Shown: one piece after another, positions 36,116 through 49,156 of the stretch | Position numbering within the stretch: position 1 is the first letter of the stretch | Layout of the letters: each line of letters starts with the position of its first letter | NCBI RefSeq assembly: GCF_023343835.1 | Contig: NC_064433.1 | Location: 72,830,823-72,894,822, forward strand | Direction of reading: 5' to 3' | DNA: 64,000 nucleotides | Source: Lagopus muta | Lineage: Eukaryota > Chordata > Aves > Galliformes > Phasianidae | Notes under the pieces: generated by a model | The model's input: the letters and a program-made list of their open reading frames with translations, nothing else | Told to the model about the DNA's origin: nothing | The model's database searches: none | Translations under genes and position numbers: made by a program

Positions 36116-39100
36116 GCTGAAGATTTCAACAGGTTGAGGCAAGCGGTAAGAGGTGGGGAGAGAGAAAAGCATTGATACACTTTAAAGAAACATGCATAAT
36201 TCCTAGACATGCTTTGTGTCAATTGCAAAGATCCTCCTGGGAATAGAGCTAGTTTACTGACCAACACATTTGTTTTGTAAAAGGAAGCAACTGAAATCTT
36301 CCTCTTTTTTCCTTCATCTCTAGCAGCAGTCCGTACCTATGTTTTCTTCCCTAATCATGCCTGTAAGTTCAATCAGCTGAAATGGTTGAAATACATGCAC
36401 GAATGGGGCAAGTTATGTTGCTCTAATAGGACATTGAGACAAAACGTGTCCCTCTGTGATGTAACCGTAAGATTTATTTCAGATCTGTACTGGTCTGCAA
36501 AGAGCAAGACAGAAGGTAACACTTACCCATTTCTATAGATAAATGATGGGCAGCAGAGAAATTAATACAACATTCCTCTAAAGCCCTATCATAGACCCAT
36601 AGCTAAATCTGAAGAAAGATTTTTCTTCTACCACAAACTTTACAAATGCCTGAATCTGCACCTCAAGAATGTTGCTCCAGTTGGACTTCAAGAGCAGAAA
36701 AACAAACTCAAACCCTATAATAGTTAAGCACCATTACTTAAAAGCCCTTTAAATGCTAACCAACATCTACTGTAAATTTTAAAAACATATTTTCTGATCA
36801 CAACCAAGTTTTAGGATTAACTTCAACCACTGAATTTTTCTTTTTGCTTAAGCCTTTATGTGTTTATGGCATATTGCTTGTGATGACAATCTCACTTCCA
36901 ACAGCACCATCTCTGCTTCAGAGCCAGGTCTCCTTACATCGAACTCAGCACTCATTTGAAAAATTGTGTTAAAAGAAGCAATCATACTTCTGAAATTGTA
37001 TATATATTTTTAAAAAATGAATACATATACATACGTAATTTTGGCACTGTTCACAGTAGTTTTATTACTTCATAGCCTCTGCTGAGAGAGAAAAGCTGTG
37101 GAGCCTGAAGCCTTTATCTAGTTTCTCTTTGCTGAACTCTTTGTGTTTGTCTTTGGAACTTCTTATTTTTCACTGGGGGAAGCGCTGGCAGAGCGCCCCA
37201 CTGTCTGGTGGAATTTGTCACTGAGATCAGTAATGTTAGGATTTAATTCCTTGTACCTATAAACTTACCAAATGTTCCCAGTTTGACCTGTGTGCCCAAT
37301 TTTATGCTTATGTCACAAAATGTGAAATGTGCCCTTCCTCTGATGAGACTCAGGAAAAAAAAATAAATAAACAGATAAGTAGCAAATGAGCAATCTGAAA
37401 AGGCTTCCTGGACACATCTTTGCTAGGTGCAGATCTACATTCCCCAGTTCACTGCTTTCTGCTGCCCTTGCACTGTTTGTCACTGCCTCACTTTTGCACA
37501 AAGGTACAAAGTGAAAATAGTTTTTAAAAAGCAGCAACAGTAAAAAAGAGGGTTCAAAACCTTCCATTTTTTTCCCCCACTCATAGGAAATGTGATAGGC
37601 TTTGGCTAGTCTGGTGCAAGTGCTGTTAGCAGTGCAGGCACAGTTCCTCAAAAAATGCCTAGCATTTAAAGACAGGGATTTCTAAACACTGCTGAGGTGA
37701 AGACAAAATTCCAGTCAATTCAAAAAATCTTCTGTACTGTTCGGTGCTGAGACCAAAATGATTTCCAGTGGTACCAGTGGTACTGATTTGCTTTATAGCA
37801 GCTATACAAGGAGCTAAGGCTTGGGCCCTATGGTGGTATCTGTTAACAGAACTAGTCTACCCAAGATGGGAAGAAAACAACAGAGAAGATAGAAGACTGG
37901 GATGGAAAATAGCAGCAACAGAGGATGGAATTGTTTCCTTAAGCATGCATAGCAAGCCAGATGTAGAGGAGGAAGGAGATACCAGCTTTGAGATAATCTA
38001 ACCAAACTCTTTTCCTGTAGGCCCGAGAACAAATTTCCAGTAAGTACAGAACCATGGAAACAGGAATCCCCAGTGGTTAAAAAAGCTCTTCTTTTTTAAC
38101 ATTTCGAATCTAAAATATAACTCTGCAATTACTTGAAAATAACTGTGGTCGTTAGATTCAAAACCTTTTATGGAATGGAAAAGTAAAAGAACGTATATCA
38201 TCTATGTGTCATATTCTTCATAGTCTTAGGAAAGCAAACATTTATTGAAAAATAATACATACAAGAGTATATATATTACACACGGAATTGTAAAAGCTTC
38301 AACTCCCACAGATCATAACACAGAAAATTTCAAAGTCCTATAGTAAATATATTTTATCTGTTTTTTATGGCTTGTGATAAATTGATACTTAAGTCCTTAC
38401 TATAGGTGCCTCATACCTTGAAAACTAAATATAAACAGCATTTATATTTAAAGGATTATTCTTCATTTGAATCTCTAGAATTATCAGAGATACAACGATT
38501 TAGTTTTCATGTGGATTAAAAAAATATATTATTTCCATTTTGTACTATGAAGCAGTTTTTAAGTTATATAATGGGAACATGAAGGCAAACCTAGTGAGGT
38601 TTCTGCACTCAGGGGTGGCAAACTCATTCTTCTCTTATTATATATGTCATCTAAAGACAATGAGCAGAAATATACTTCTATGAATGATTATGTTGAGCAT
38701 CCTTTGATGATCTGAACACCAGTGACTGCTAATTTCTGCAGAGAATTGCCATTTTCGTGCGTTTTCAGGAACATTAAAATGAGGCGTATCTGTGTGGTTG
38801 AAGAAAGCATATTGCTTCTATAGCTGTATCTTCTCTCAGATGTAAGTACGTATCCAGATTTGGAAATCTAAAAGTGTGAAACTGCTCAATTCACATTCAA
38901 GCGTGGCCTTCTTGCTGATTTTGGCAATATTTCTAGGCTTTGGCAAACTCTAAAGCACTGAATACCCTGATAAATGTTGACAAAATTCAGTGTTAATAAT
39001 TTCAAATAAAATCCACAATCACCTGCAATTCAGATTTATTCTCTATAAATAATTTCATTGAAGGAAATGCTGACAGCACCTGCCAATTATTGGGAAAATA

Positions 39101-42100
39101 TTCTGATTGAATTCGTAATTTCTTCAGTGCAGTGAGAGACACCTCTCAGTGTTTCTTCCATCCTCATCTTCAATGTACTGTGGGAAACATTGTACTGAGG
39201 AGTTTGATAGTGCTGTGCAGATGGAGTGGTGATATCACTGGGCTTTTCCATTTCTACTTCCTATGAACATTTGTTTACCAGCTCTTTCTCAACATTTTTT
39301 AGACTAGAAATATTTTTCTTTTTCAGGGGCAGAGAAAGAATCACTTTTTTTTTTTTTATTTCAGAAAAGACCTGACAAGTGAGTTTGTGTTGCTAGTCAA
39401 AGAAAAAGCATTAAAAAAATTAACACAGAATCTGTGTTCAGCAAAGTAATTTGCATAAGCTGTACACTTAGTTCTTAGAGTTGGAACAGTTCTAACCTAT
39501 GACAAATTCTTCTATCCGGGCTGTCTTCCAAAATCATTTTAATCTACCCTGGCAAAAGAATTGAAGTCTGAGTTCTTCACTAATTAACAGCCTTCAGTAG
39601 AAGGGCCCCAGTTGAAATGCTGACATACTTTGTACACGCTCTATTTGTGAAAGGAGATAGTGAGCTCATTTTATGGTGCCTCCTGCTCCATTATGCTGTG
39701 CAAAATTTTAAGTGGGGAAACAAAATTGGTACAGTCATGTCTTGTTAAGATTCTGAGTTAATAGAATACTGCAGTTTTCCCCATTAAAAAAGGCATTATA
39801 TTGGGAATTTCTTATTTTTGAATAACTTCGATAAGCAGAAAAATGATTAAAGCCAAGACAGTTCATCAGTGAATATGAACTGACAATCACTGTTTTTATG
39901 AAGCATTATGGATTACCGTAGTTGAGACTATATCTCGCTAAGTATCTTTTGGAAGCACCAGAATAAATGCCAATGTATCTTTTACATGAAACTAGAAGTT
40001 ACTGGAAAGGAAAGGCAGGAAAAAAAAATAGCGGTCATGGTAACCCTGTAGAGTTCTTATAGAAGGTCCCCTGAGGAAGTTTTCCATGCTAGATCCATTA
40101 AAGGATTCAGAGCTTTTAGGCTCTAAGTGTTCCATGACATTCACAATCCTTGATCAAGGAAGGCTCACAGAAAATAGCACCTGTGGAGAGTCTGGCATAT
40201 CAAAACACGGCAAAAACTATGGAGACATATAGGTAATCACCAGTACACAGGAAATGGTGTAATGCTAGAGTCCCAGAGGAAAGCAACCCTGCTAGTGCCT
40301 TCCACCAATGAAGGCTCTCTACTAGAGCCCTGTGCTTGAGCCAAGAAAGCTCTTGCTGGCAAAGTCCAGCATTCCACAAGTGGAACAGCCTAGGCTGGGT
40401 TTGGATTCAGTTCCTCTTCTGTAGTGCTGTGATTTTCCATCTTTTAGCAGAACATCCTACCACAGAGTTACATGTAAAAAGGTCTTCTCTTCCAAAGGTA
40501 TTGAGTCAAATATTCACCCTCTCCTTTGGAAATTGGAATGCACAGCTGCCTGAGATGAAAAGAGATCTGAAGCTGACTCTCGACTATTTCATGAAAGTGC
40601 CCAGTATGAGATAAGGAGAGAAACTGCTTTTCTGGCTTGTCTGTATGGAGTTTCAGCTAGGAATTGTGCTTTGAAACATTAATTAGACTCAACTTTACAG
40701 CTCAACTACATAGAGAACTCCTGTGCATTGCAGTCACTCTGGTCAGGGAATAGAGTGAAGCACATCTATCCTGCCATAGATGTTCAGATGCTTAGTGAGC
40801 TGTAGGAAAACACTTAGGGGAGGAACAAGGGCATTTAGGCAGATGCGTGGTACTTAAGGAATTCAAAGAATCTCAGTCTCTGTCTAAGACTTTCCTTCTT
40901 GCTCCTTTGCAATGACTTTTTACAGAAAAGGAAAAACAGGAAGAACAGAATTTTTTTTCTCAGGCATTCCTAAAGCATTCCTCTCATCAGGCCTCAATCT
41001 GCTTGCCTGTTGCAGCCTCATTTCACTGAGAAGCAGGAATGTACTGATTCTGCAGGCCATGGTTTTCCCCAGCAAATAAACTAGCAAATGCAATCAACAT
41101 TCTTTGTAAATCCTCATCTTCGCCCTAGGAGGAGGAATTTCAAGTCCATTTTCTATGAAGTCTAAATGTGAAGTTTCTACAAGCACAAATGCTCCAATAT
41201 TTTCCCTTCTTGAGTACAGAAGAAAATTCAGAAGAAAATTTCACCTTTTTTTTTTTTTTTTAATTATTGAAATATTGTCTGTGTTGAACACTAGTCACAT
41301 GTTATCGGAAGAAAAACACCATGAGTGCTTACATGTCCCTGTACTATCAGCCACGTGCTCCATCAATGGGAAACAAATGGTCCACTGAAATACAGCTTGG
41401 CCTCAACGCTCTACATACTAAGCAGATGCAAGCAGAATGCCTTAGGGAAATAAGAAACACAATGTATGTGATGTAAAAGGTTTTCAGCTCTAAAATATCC
41501 TTTTGAAAGTCTAATGAATATCTCCAACACACATACAATTCAAATACAGACCATGCATCAGAATACAAAACTGCAGATGATATCTGAAGCGATCAAATAA
41601 GGAAATACATTGACATCATCTGTAATCATACAACCTCAGCATTTGGCTTATCAGTCTCCAATCAGGATTTTCTGTGGAAACAGTACATGGAGATTCTTTC
41701 TTAATTTCTTCTTAATTTGCTGCTCAAATAGACTTGTATGCTGGGTTTGGGGTTTTTCTGTGTTTTGTCCTAATAGAGCTCAGCCTGACTTAGGCAAATT
41801 CAGCATTCTTGCCACAAGGCTGGAAAAGGACTATTTAAACAGGCAGTAGTTCAAGTGACTAAAAAATACAGGCTTTTACATGGTGACTTTTGAAAAGATC
41901 TTTTTCCTGATCATACCTTACATTTAGATCCAGTGAGAAGAATATTTAGAAGTTAAAAAAAAAAAAAAAAAAAAAAAAGGGAAGAGGGAGATGGAAAAAA
42001 ATCTCTCAGCCTTAGTCTTATAAAGCTGTTTTTCTGCATAGATCTCCCCAGTTACTTCACATTTTTCTTGGAAAAATCTCTCTTTGATAGTTTCCATCAA

Positions 42101-42180
42101 AAGTTGAGGTGGCAAAGGTCAGGCTATAGAGTTGAAGAGCATAACCTTATCCATTCCTCCTTCTCAATGAAGAGCACAGG
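36116..42180. other. Repeat-poor intergenic DNA
   Basis: About 6 kb with AT-rich sequence, short homopolymers (A run at 41957-41980) and no gene or repeat family that I can name. Confidence 0.4.
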
Positions 42181-44340
42181 TTGCCAGCTTCACTAGAAGA
42201 CTGCTATGAGAGACAGTGTCAAAAGCTTTGCTGAAGTCTATGTAGGCTACATCAACAGCCTTTCCTTCATCTATCACTCTTAGAAGATTAGGTTGGTCAA
42301 GCAGGACTGGTCTTGCACAAACACAGGCTGGCTGGGACAGTTCCTCCACTTGTCCCAAACATGCCATATGATCTCACTCAAGATGATCATCTCCATTACC
42401 TTTCCTGGCACCAAGGTTAGGCTGACAGGCCTGTAGTTCTCCAGAACCTCCTTAAGAGCCCTCCTGTAGATGGAAGTCACACTGGTAAGCCTTCAGTCCT
42501 CTGGGACATTCCTGGTTGACCTGGAATGCTGATAGATGGTGGAAAGCAGTTTCGCAGTATCCTCTGTCAGCTTCCTCAGCACTCTTGGATGGATTTCATC
42601 CAGTTCCATGGACTAGAAGAAGTTCAGGTGAAGTAGTATATCTCTGTTTCCACCTGAACTGTGGGGGGTTTGTTTATATATTTATATATAATTATTATTG
42701 CTCCCAACCAAGACTTCCAAGTCAGGGGGTAGAGTATCCCGTGCTCTACCAGCATCAGCATGATCTGAATTTTAAAGATAGGTGTAAAGTAGCCATCCAG
42801 TAATGGATAGAGATTCTGCTTAGCCTTCCTCTTACTATTGATATATTTGTAAAAAAAGTTTTTTGTAGTCCTCTATCCTAACAGCTAAGCCGAGTTCAAG
42901 CTGGGCTGTTGGCCTTTCTGATTTTCTCCCTGCACATCCTAAGAGCTTCTTTGTACTCTCCCTGAGTTGCCCTTTCCTTCTTCCACAGGAGGTAGGTTCT
43001 CTTTTTCTCCTGGGGCCTCAGGAAAAGCTCTCTGTTCATCCACACTAGTCTTCTTCCCTGCTGGCTCATCTTGTGGCACAGGGGGATAGTCTGTTCCTGA
43101 GCCTTTAAAACTTCCTTCTTGAGAAACAACCAGCCTTCCTGGACCCCTTAATCCTTCAGGACTGAATCCCAAGGGACCCTCTCTATCCCTCCTGAACAGT
43201 TCAAAGTTCTCCCTCTGAAAGTCCAAGGTAGAAGATTTGCTGGTCACTTTGCCCAAGAAAGCTCCTGACCTCCACATCTCCCACCAGTTCTTCTCAGTTT
43301 GCAAACAGCAAGTCTTGTGGGGCACCCCCACAGGTAGGCTCTTTTACTGGCTGCTGTACTGTATTTCCAGCATATATCAGGGAATTTGAAGTCCCCCATG
43401 AGAACAGCAGCTGGCGATCACACAGCTTCTGCTAGCTGTTCATAGAATGCCTCATCTATCCCTTCACCCTGGTTAGACAGTATGTAACAGACCCCAACCA
43501 GAACGTCCGCCTTGCTGGCCCTCCCCCTGGATCCTTACGCATAGACATTCAAGCTTACCGTTCCCAGCCTTGAGCTCAATTATATCAAAACACTCTCTAA
43601 ATAGAGAGCCACACCATCACTACTCCTTCCTTGCCTATCCCTTCTGAAGATCTGATAGCCATCCATTGCAGCACTCCAGCTGTAGGTGCAATCCCACCAC
43701 GTTTCTGTAATGGCAACTAAGTCAGTTTGCCTGCTGCACAATGGCTTCCAGCTCCTGCTGTTTATTGCCCATGCTGTGTACATTGGTGTAGACGTACTTC
43801 ATCCAAGTCCCTTGCCTCACCCCCAACGCCATCATCATCATTCCCCTATGCTCATCCCTCATAGGCCTGGTTTTATCCCCTTCACACCTAGTTTGAAGTC
43901 CTCTCAACAAGCCCTTCCAGCTCCCGAACTAGGATCCATTTCCTCCTTTGAGATTGGTCAGACCCATCAACAGACATCAGGCCAGGAGCCAATTAAATCA
44001 TCCCATGGTCAAAAAAACCAAAATTCTTGCAATTGTACCACCCTCTCAACAATGTGTTTATGAGAACGGTTTTCCTGCTCCTCTCAGTATCCTTTTCTGA
44101 TATTGAATGGATGAAAGAAAGTACATCCTGTACATCCATTCTGCCCACTAACTGTCCCAGTCCCTTGAAATCCTTTTTAATAGTCCTCAGACATTTCTCA
44201 GCAGCTTCATTGCTGCTGGGCTGAACTATCAAGAAAGGGTAATAATCAGAGGGAAGAATCAGACTAGGATGTTTCCTAGAAAATCCCTGATATGGGTCCC
44301 AAGGAGGCAGCACACTTCCTTACAGGTAAGGATGGGCTGA
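42181..44340 (-). mobile_element. Long antisense CR1 LINE including ORF1 end
   Basis: In minus-strand order: the end of ORF1 (43993-44313, with KKDFKGLGQLV and NFGFFDHG, consistent with the esterase-like domain of CR1 ORF1), the ORF2 start (VYTNVHSMGNKQQELEA near 43740), the endonuclease (TETWWD near 43690), the linker region (near 43000) and the RT fingers up to about motif A (complement near AAAGCTTTGCTGAAGTC at 42222). RT palm, C-terminus and 3' UTR are missing at the low end. All frames are broken. It reaches further 5' than any other CR1 in the window. Confidence 0.85.
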
Positions 44341-45060
44341 CACATAGGCATTCCATAGGCAGTTGCCTATGACAGTCACCCTTCTTTTCTTCTTGGTGGA
44401 GGCAGTCTTGAGGTGTGAAGTTGATCATCTCACCCTAGTCAACCTCCCACCGTATCCTCATTCACCTCTCCTTCAAGTTCCAGATCCTCAAACCTATCCC
44501 ATAGGGTCACTTGGGGAATCGAGATGGGTCAGGATGGGGGTTGCCTATGATGCTGATCTGGGACTTATTTCCACTCCTCTTATTCTCTTAAATTATCCCT
44601 CTCTGCTCAAGAATGGAGGGGCAGAGGATCCACCACTGTTTGGAGCACTGTCTGATACTCCTTAATCTTTTTACCTCCTCCTTTTTGCCTCCACTGAGAA
44701 GATCATCCACCTGTTTATACCTCACAGATGGAATCCCTGCCACCCATCACTGACAGCATCAGGCTCAGGCACTCATTGCAGCCAGAGACTTGACTGCCAC
44801 ATTTTTAAGTAGGCATTTTGTTTGAGATGCCACATTCTTTTTTTTTTTTTTTCTATTTTTTCCTCCCAACCCCCCCCCCCCCCCCCCCCCCCCCGGAGCT
44901 TCCTGCTGAATGGAGACCATGGCTAGACTTGTCCAGGAGGCAGCTGATAGATGAGATGGTCTCCTGAGTGGGCAGAGATACTATGCCCTCCTTGCCCACC
45001 CTGAAACATCTCTCCCTGATCCCAGCCACCCCCTTCAGTGTGAAACTGCTACACATTTAA
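44341..45060 (-). mobile_element. Possible CR1 ORF1/5' region
   Basis: On the minus strand this continues upstream of the ORF1 end. A short frame (44853-45056) reads GIVSLPTQETISSIS followed by glycines from the G run, which could be CR1 ORF1 upstream sequence, but the match is weak. It includes the T15/C25 homopolymers. Confidence 0.35.
44838..44894. repeat. T15 and C25 homopolymer runs
   Basis: Fifteen T at 44838-44852 and twenty-five C at 44870-44894, 17 bp apart. The minus strand thus has G25, which could form G-quadruplexes and is prone to assembly error. Confidence 0.9.
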
Positions 45061-47545
45061 GTTGTAATGGGAACTCAGTTCTGGTCCATCTGTTCTGCTG
45101 CAATTGGAATAATGATGTATAAATAAATAGATTATAAAAAATAACCAAATAGACCGGTGGAAGTGTGCAGTTGGGAGAGAAAAGAAATGTGGATGCAAAA
45201 TTGTGAAACAGTAGAAAAGAAGGGTAAAGAACGGTGGGGGGGGGAGGAGGAGTGAGAGAAGTGAGTAAACAAATGGTGAAAGAGAAACTAAACCCAAGCA
45301 GGCACTTGACATTTTGAGACAATTTTGCCATTCTACTGACCCAAACAGAGAAAGAGGTCAAAAGGGTAAGCAAAGTTTTCCTGATACTGGTGATTGAATG
45401 AGTGCTAATACACCCTGCCCTGGTCACTGGCTCTATGCTAGCTCTGATTCCTGAGAGTGAGCTCCTATAAAGCATTTCGTTGTGGGAATCCGTACGGCAC
45501 TGTGATAAACCCAAATCTCTCTTTAAAAATCTAACAGAATGGTAACTCCATCACACCAGCATGCCACCCTTTACCAGTCCTTGAGGGGTCATCTTTGACC
45601 TGCTCTAATGTAAACCTACTAAAATCTGGTGTGTCTGAGGCACAACTACCTTTGGCAGCATACCAGTGTCAAATATTTATCCAGTAAGATAAAACAAGAA
45701 GATAATTTCCAGGCTTTTAACTTCAGTTGTGGCAAAAGGATAGATAAACTTTAAAAGGTTTAACAGCTAAATGACTAAGAATATTTTGACAGAATATAAA
45801 GTATACGGAGATGGCTGAAGCTCATGCTTTTTAAAGTCAGTGGAAAGATTTCTGTCTCTCAGTGCTGAACTGGTCTGCAATAGACTGGATGCAATTCAGC
45901 TGAGGCCCACAGTTTCCAGAAGTTGCTACCAACCAATGGCTACTCTGTGAGTCATATCAAGTGAAAAAGTGGTTGAAGTAATATACTTAGTGATCCGTGG
46001 CTGCAGACATAAAATGTTTTATGTTTTTCAAAGAGGTCTGTGGTCAGAACACCAGGAAAGGAAGACTGAAGGCAAAAATGAATGTACACCTCCTGTCCAC
46101 AGAGGAATCAGGAAGAACAGTGAAATAAATGCATACTGACAGTGTTTTCTGTAAGGTTTTTCATCCAGAAGACTGCAGGCTGAAGTCACTGTCTCTCTCT
46201 CAGCGGACTCCTTTCACTGACAGTGAACTGCTGCTTTAAAATAAAAATCCAGGAATCGACCTACAAGCACTACACTGCCAAATACTGATTTCTCAGAAAC
46301 TGTTCTCACTGTATCTTTTGTGTAAAGTATTTCCTAAGAAACCCTTGTGCAGTTATGACCTATTGTGCTTGCTGCATTATTAAACCTTTTATCTCTAAGT
46401 TAAAACTTAATACTAAGTTTTTAATGGCAAACCAAAGTATTTCCTTGAGATCTCTTCTGAAATCTTTTGTTATGAACCATTTTTTTTTTCAGGTTTAGTT
46501 GAAAAAAGTACTAATGAGACTCTTGAGGAATGGGTTATTATTCAGCCACTCTATCACTGTTTAGACTAAACACATTTTCTTTCCTAATTGGTTAGGCAGA
46601 CTAACAGAACTGGAATATATTACCTACAGAAATTGGAATTTTTAACTTAGGAGACTTTTAAGCAGGGACCAAGCAAATGTTTACGAGGAACAATTCAGAC
46701 AGTGATTATCCTATTGTGGAGCAGGGACATCTTCAGGTCTCCTGAAGATTTATTTTCCATGGTTCTGTGCCTACAAATAGAAAGGAGTGCTAGACTGGAA
46801 CATGCTAAACTTGGGAAGGTATACAGTAATATTCAAACTAAGGTTTAAGAAAATATATGCATGAGATGAATAACCGCAAATGAAAGATGACAAAAATAAC
46901 ACAGGCATTTGAAATGTAAGCTGAAAATAAAACAGGATTCAGTTTGGAAAATGTACGCTGACATACTCGGAGAAACATAATAAAAAATACTATCCTCAGT
47001 GGGAAAGGAAAATCTGGAAATCATTTATGTTATAAAGGAGTCTTCTGGCTGATTGAGGGCAGTGAATTAGATGGACGTGTTTAGAGTACCACTGTAATGG
47101 ATGGAGCCCAGCTGAGACTTCCAAATTTAAGTTCGCTGCTGCCACAGTTGAGGACCACAAATATTCACAGTAGCCTTCTACCAACTAGCCTTGGGAATAG
47201 CTTTGGTTTTGACTCCATGAAGTTTCACCTGCACCACCAGCCAGCTCTCCATACACAGATTTGGTGACTGGTTGCACAGTGTTTTTCAAAAGTATGAGTA
47301 AGGTAACAGGCACTCTTCTACCTCACTCCAATTGTATGTAGTAAGGAATCTGAACAACAAAGATTCTTATATCTTATTACTATACATTAAAAATCCTGTT
47401 GTTGGCTTCTATTGACACAGAATTGTACCAGTAGTGAAGAGTAAAAAGTGAGATCAACTGGAAGAAAAAAACTAGGCAATAAGGATGGAAAGAAGTCAGA
47501 TGATGAGAAAAATCACAGAAAGCACACAGAAAAATCACGGAGTGT
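45061..47545. other. Unassigned intergenic DNA
   Basis: No gene or repeat family recognised. A 159-codon minus-strand frame at 45035-45514 has no domain. Confidence 0.4.
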
Positions 47546-48340
47546 CTTGAGTTGTGGGGATCTTAAAAATCCTCTAGTTCCAATCACCCTGCCATGTTTG
47601 TGTTTGTTGTTTCTTTTTCCAGCTATTCCAATTGTGTTTTCCACTGGCTCCTGATATCTCTTGTCCATTTGGTAGGAAACAAAAGGTAATGTTTCCAAAG
47701 GAATCAACCTACAATCTGAGGAGCCTATCTTTGAGCTCTATTACAGATGATAGACACAGAGTAAACCAATCATTCCATTTTTCTGTGCTGTGGGCAGTGC
47801 TGCCATCCACTAGATCAGACAGTAAATCACATTCCTCATCCTGCTTGGCCTTGAACCTCCAGGAATGGGGGCATCCACCACTTTTCTGGGCAACCCGTTC
47901 CAGCATCTCACCAACCTTCTGAATGAAAAATTTCCCCCTAATATCTAATTAAATCTCCCATTTTTTTTAGTTGAAAGGCATTCCCCTTTGTCCTATCACT
48001 ATCACACTGTATAAAAAGTCAGCCTCCTTCCTTATCATAATCTTCTTTTAAGACCTTCTAAGGCTGCAGTGAATTCTCACAGAGTCTTTTCCAGGCTGAA
48101 CAAGCCCAACTCCCTCAGACTTTCTTCCAGGCTGCAAACACACACTTCTGTTTCATGTCCAGTTTTCATCCACTGAGCTCTCCAACTCTTCACAGCTGCT
48201 CTCAGTGACTTTTTCCAGTAAGTACACACATCTGGGACTGCCCCAGCACAAGTGCAACACCTTGTACTTGGCCTTGTTCAACCTCATTAGGTCAGTGAAG
48301 GCCCACTTCTCAAACTACGCCTGGTATCATTGGATGGAAT
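47546..48340 (-). mobile_element. Antisense CR1 interrupted by a 196-bp insert
   Basis: CR1 antisense begins at GGGGATCTTAAAAATCCTCT and reaches CCTGCCATG at 47597. It resumes at about 47794 (TGGGCAGTGC...GGCCTTGAACCTCCAGG) and runs through the ORF2 C-terminal and more 5' regions (CTTGTACTTGGCCTTGTTC) to about 48340. The interrupting piece is listed separately. Confidence 0.75.
47598..47793. repeat. Unclassified local duplicate, copy 1 (inside CR1)
   Basis: About 196 bp matching 48966-49156 at roughly 80% by eye (shared strings TTTGTTGTTTCTTTTT, CAACCTACAATCTGA, TGAGCTCT). It interrupts an antisense CR1 at a clean point. Both copies can be read in one frame with 30 of 49 residues shared (QKV, TYNL, SLSS, HRV), which fits neutral decay at this DNA identity. 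I do not recognise the source. Confidence 0.7.
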
Positions 48341-48964
48341 AGAACTGGCAAACGGAAATAAAAATCAACAAAACAGAACTCCAACTGCAAATATTGACAA
48401 TCTTGTTTATTTTTTTTCTTCCCCAGTTCTAGTAAATTACTAGCCAAACTTTCACCTTTCCTTGTCTACCTTCTACAGCTACCTTTTCTACCCTTCTGCT
48501 CACATGGGGATTTAAAGTTATCGGGGAAAATTTCTTCTCTACCTGCCAGAACAACCAATTTGAACTGTGGACCCTTCCTTATGCTAGGAATTTTAAATTG
48601 TGGAAAGACATAGCTGACAGAAATACCACACCTTACCTGATGTAATGTTGGCAGCAACTTTTTACCTAGTTAGAAAGAACAACATTTCAGACTATTATTT
48701 CTTCAAATTCTAGGAGTAATAATTTTTTCCATTCTGTCAGGAGTAAACTCGTCAACTCCTACCATAAACACAAGTCCAAGCACAGTACAACTGTGAAGGA
48801 ATTTATAACAGCTGATGGCAACAGATGGGGATGTCTGTGCTTACTCTGCATGTTATCTACAGTCTCCCGTAGTAAACCCATTCGTACTTACATGCAGGAG
48901 TTACGTGCCTTTTTTACCAGATTGAAAGAATAGCTTGTTTCTCTCTGCCCCTGGTACTCACATT
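48341..48964. other. Unassigned spacer
   Basis: Nothing recognised. Confidence 0.35.
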
Positions 48965-48965
48965 G

Positions 48966-49156
48966 CTTTTGTTGTTTCTTTTTCTAACTGTTCCAATTGG
49001 ATGTTTCCTGCTGGCTTCTGACAGGCCTTGTTCACTTGGTAAGAAACAGAAGGTAAGGTATCCAAAGGATGCAACCTACAATCTGAAGGGCATGTCTCTG
49101 AGCTCTGTTATAGATGATAGCCACAGAGTAAAACAATCATTTCATGTATCTTGTTG
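48966..49156. repeat. Unclassified local duplicate, copy 2
   Basis: Second copy of the 47598 sequence, same orientation, 1.37 kb downstream, outside any CR1 I can see. A 65-codon frame (48963-49160) starts with a hydrophobic run, LLLFLFLTVPIGCFLLA, but has no other support as a gene. Confidence 0.7.

Noticed and set aside
45035..45514. 159-codon minus-strand frame
   Set aside because: Serine/leucine/proline-rich because of a pyrimidine-biased strand; no domain.
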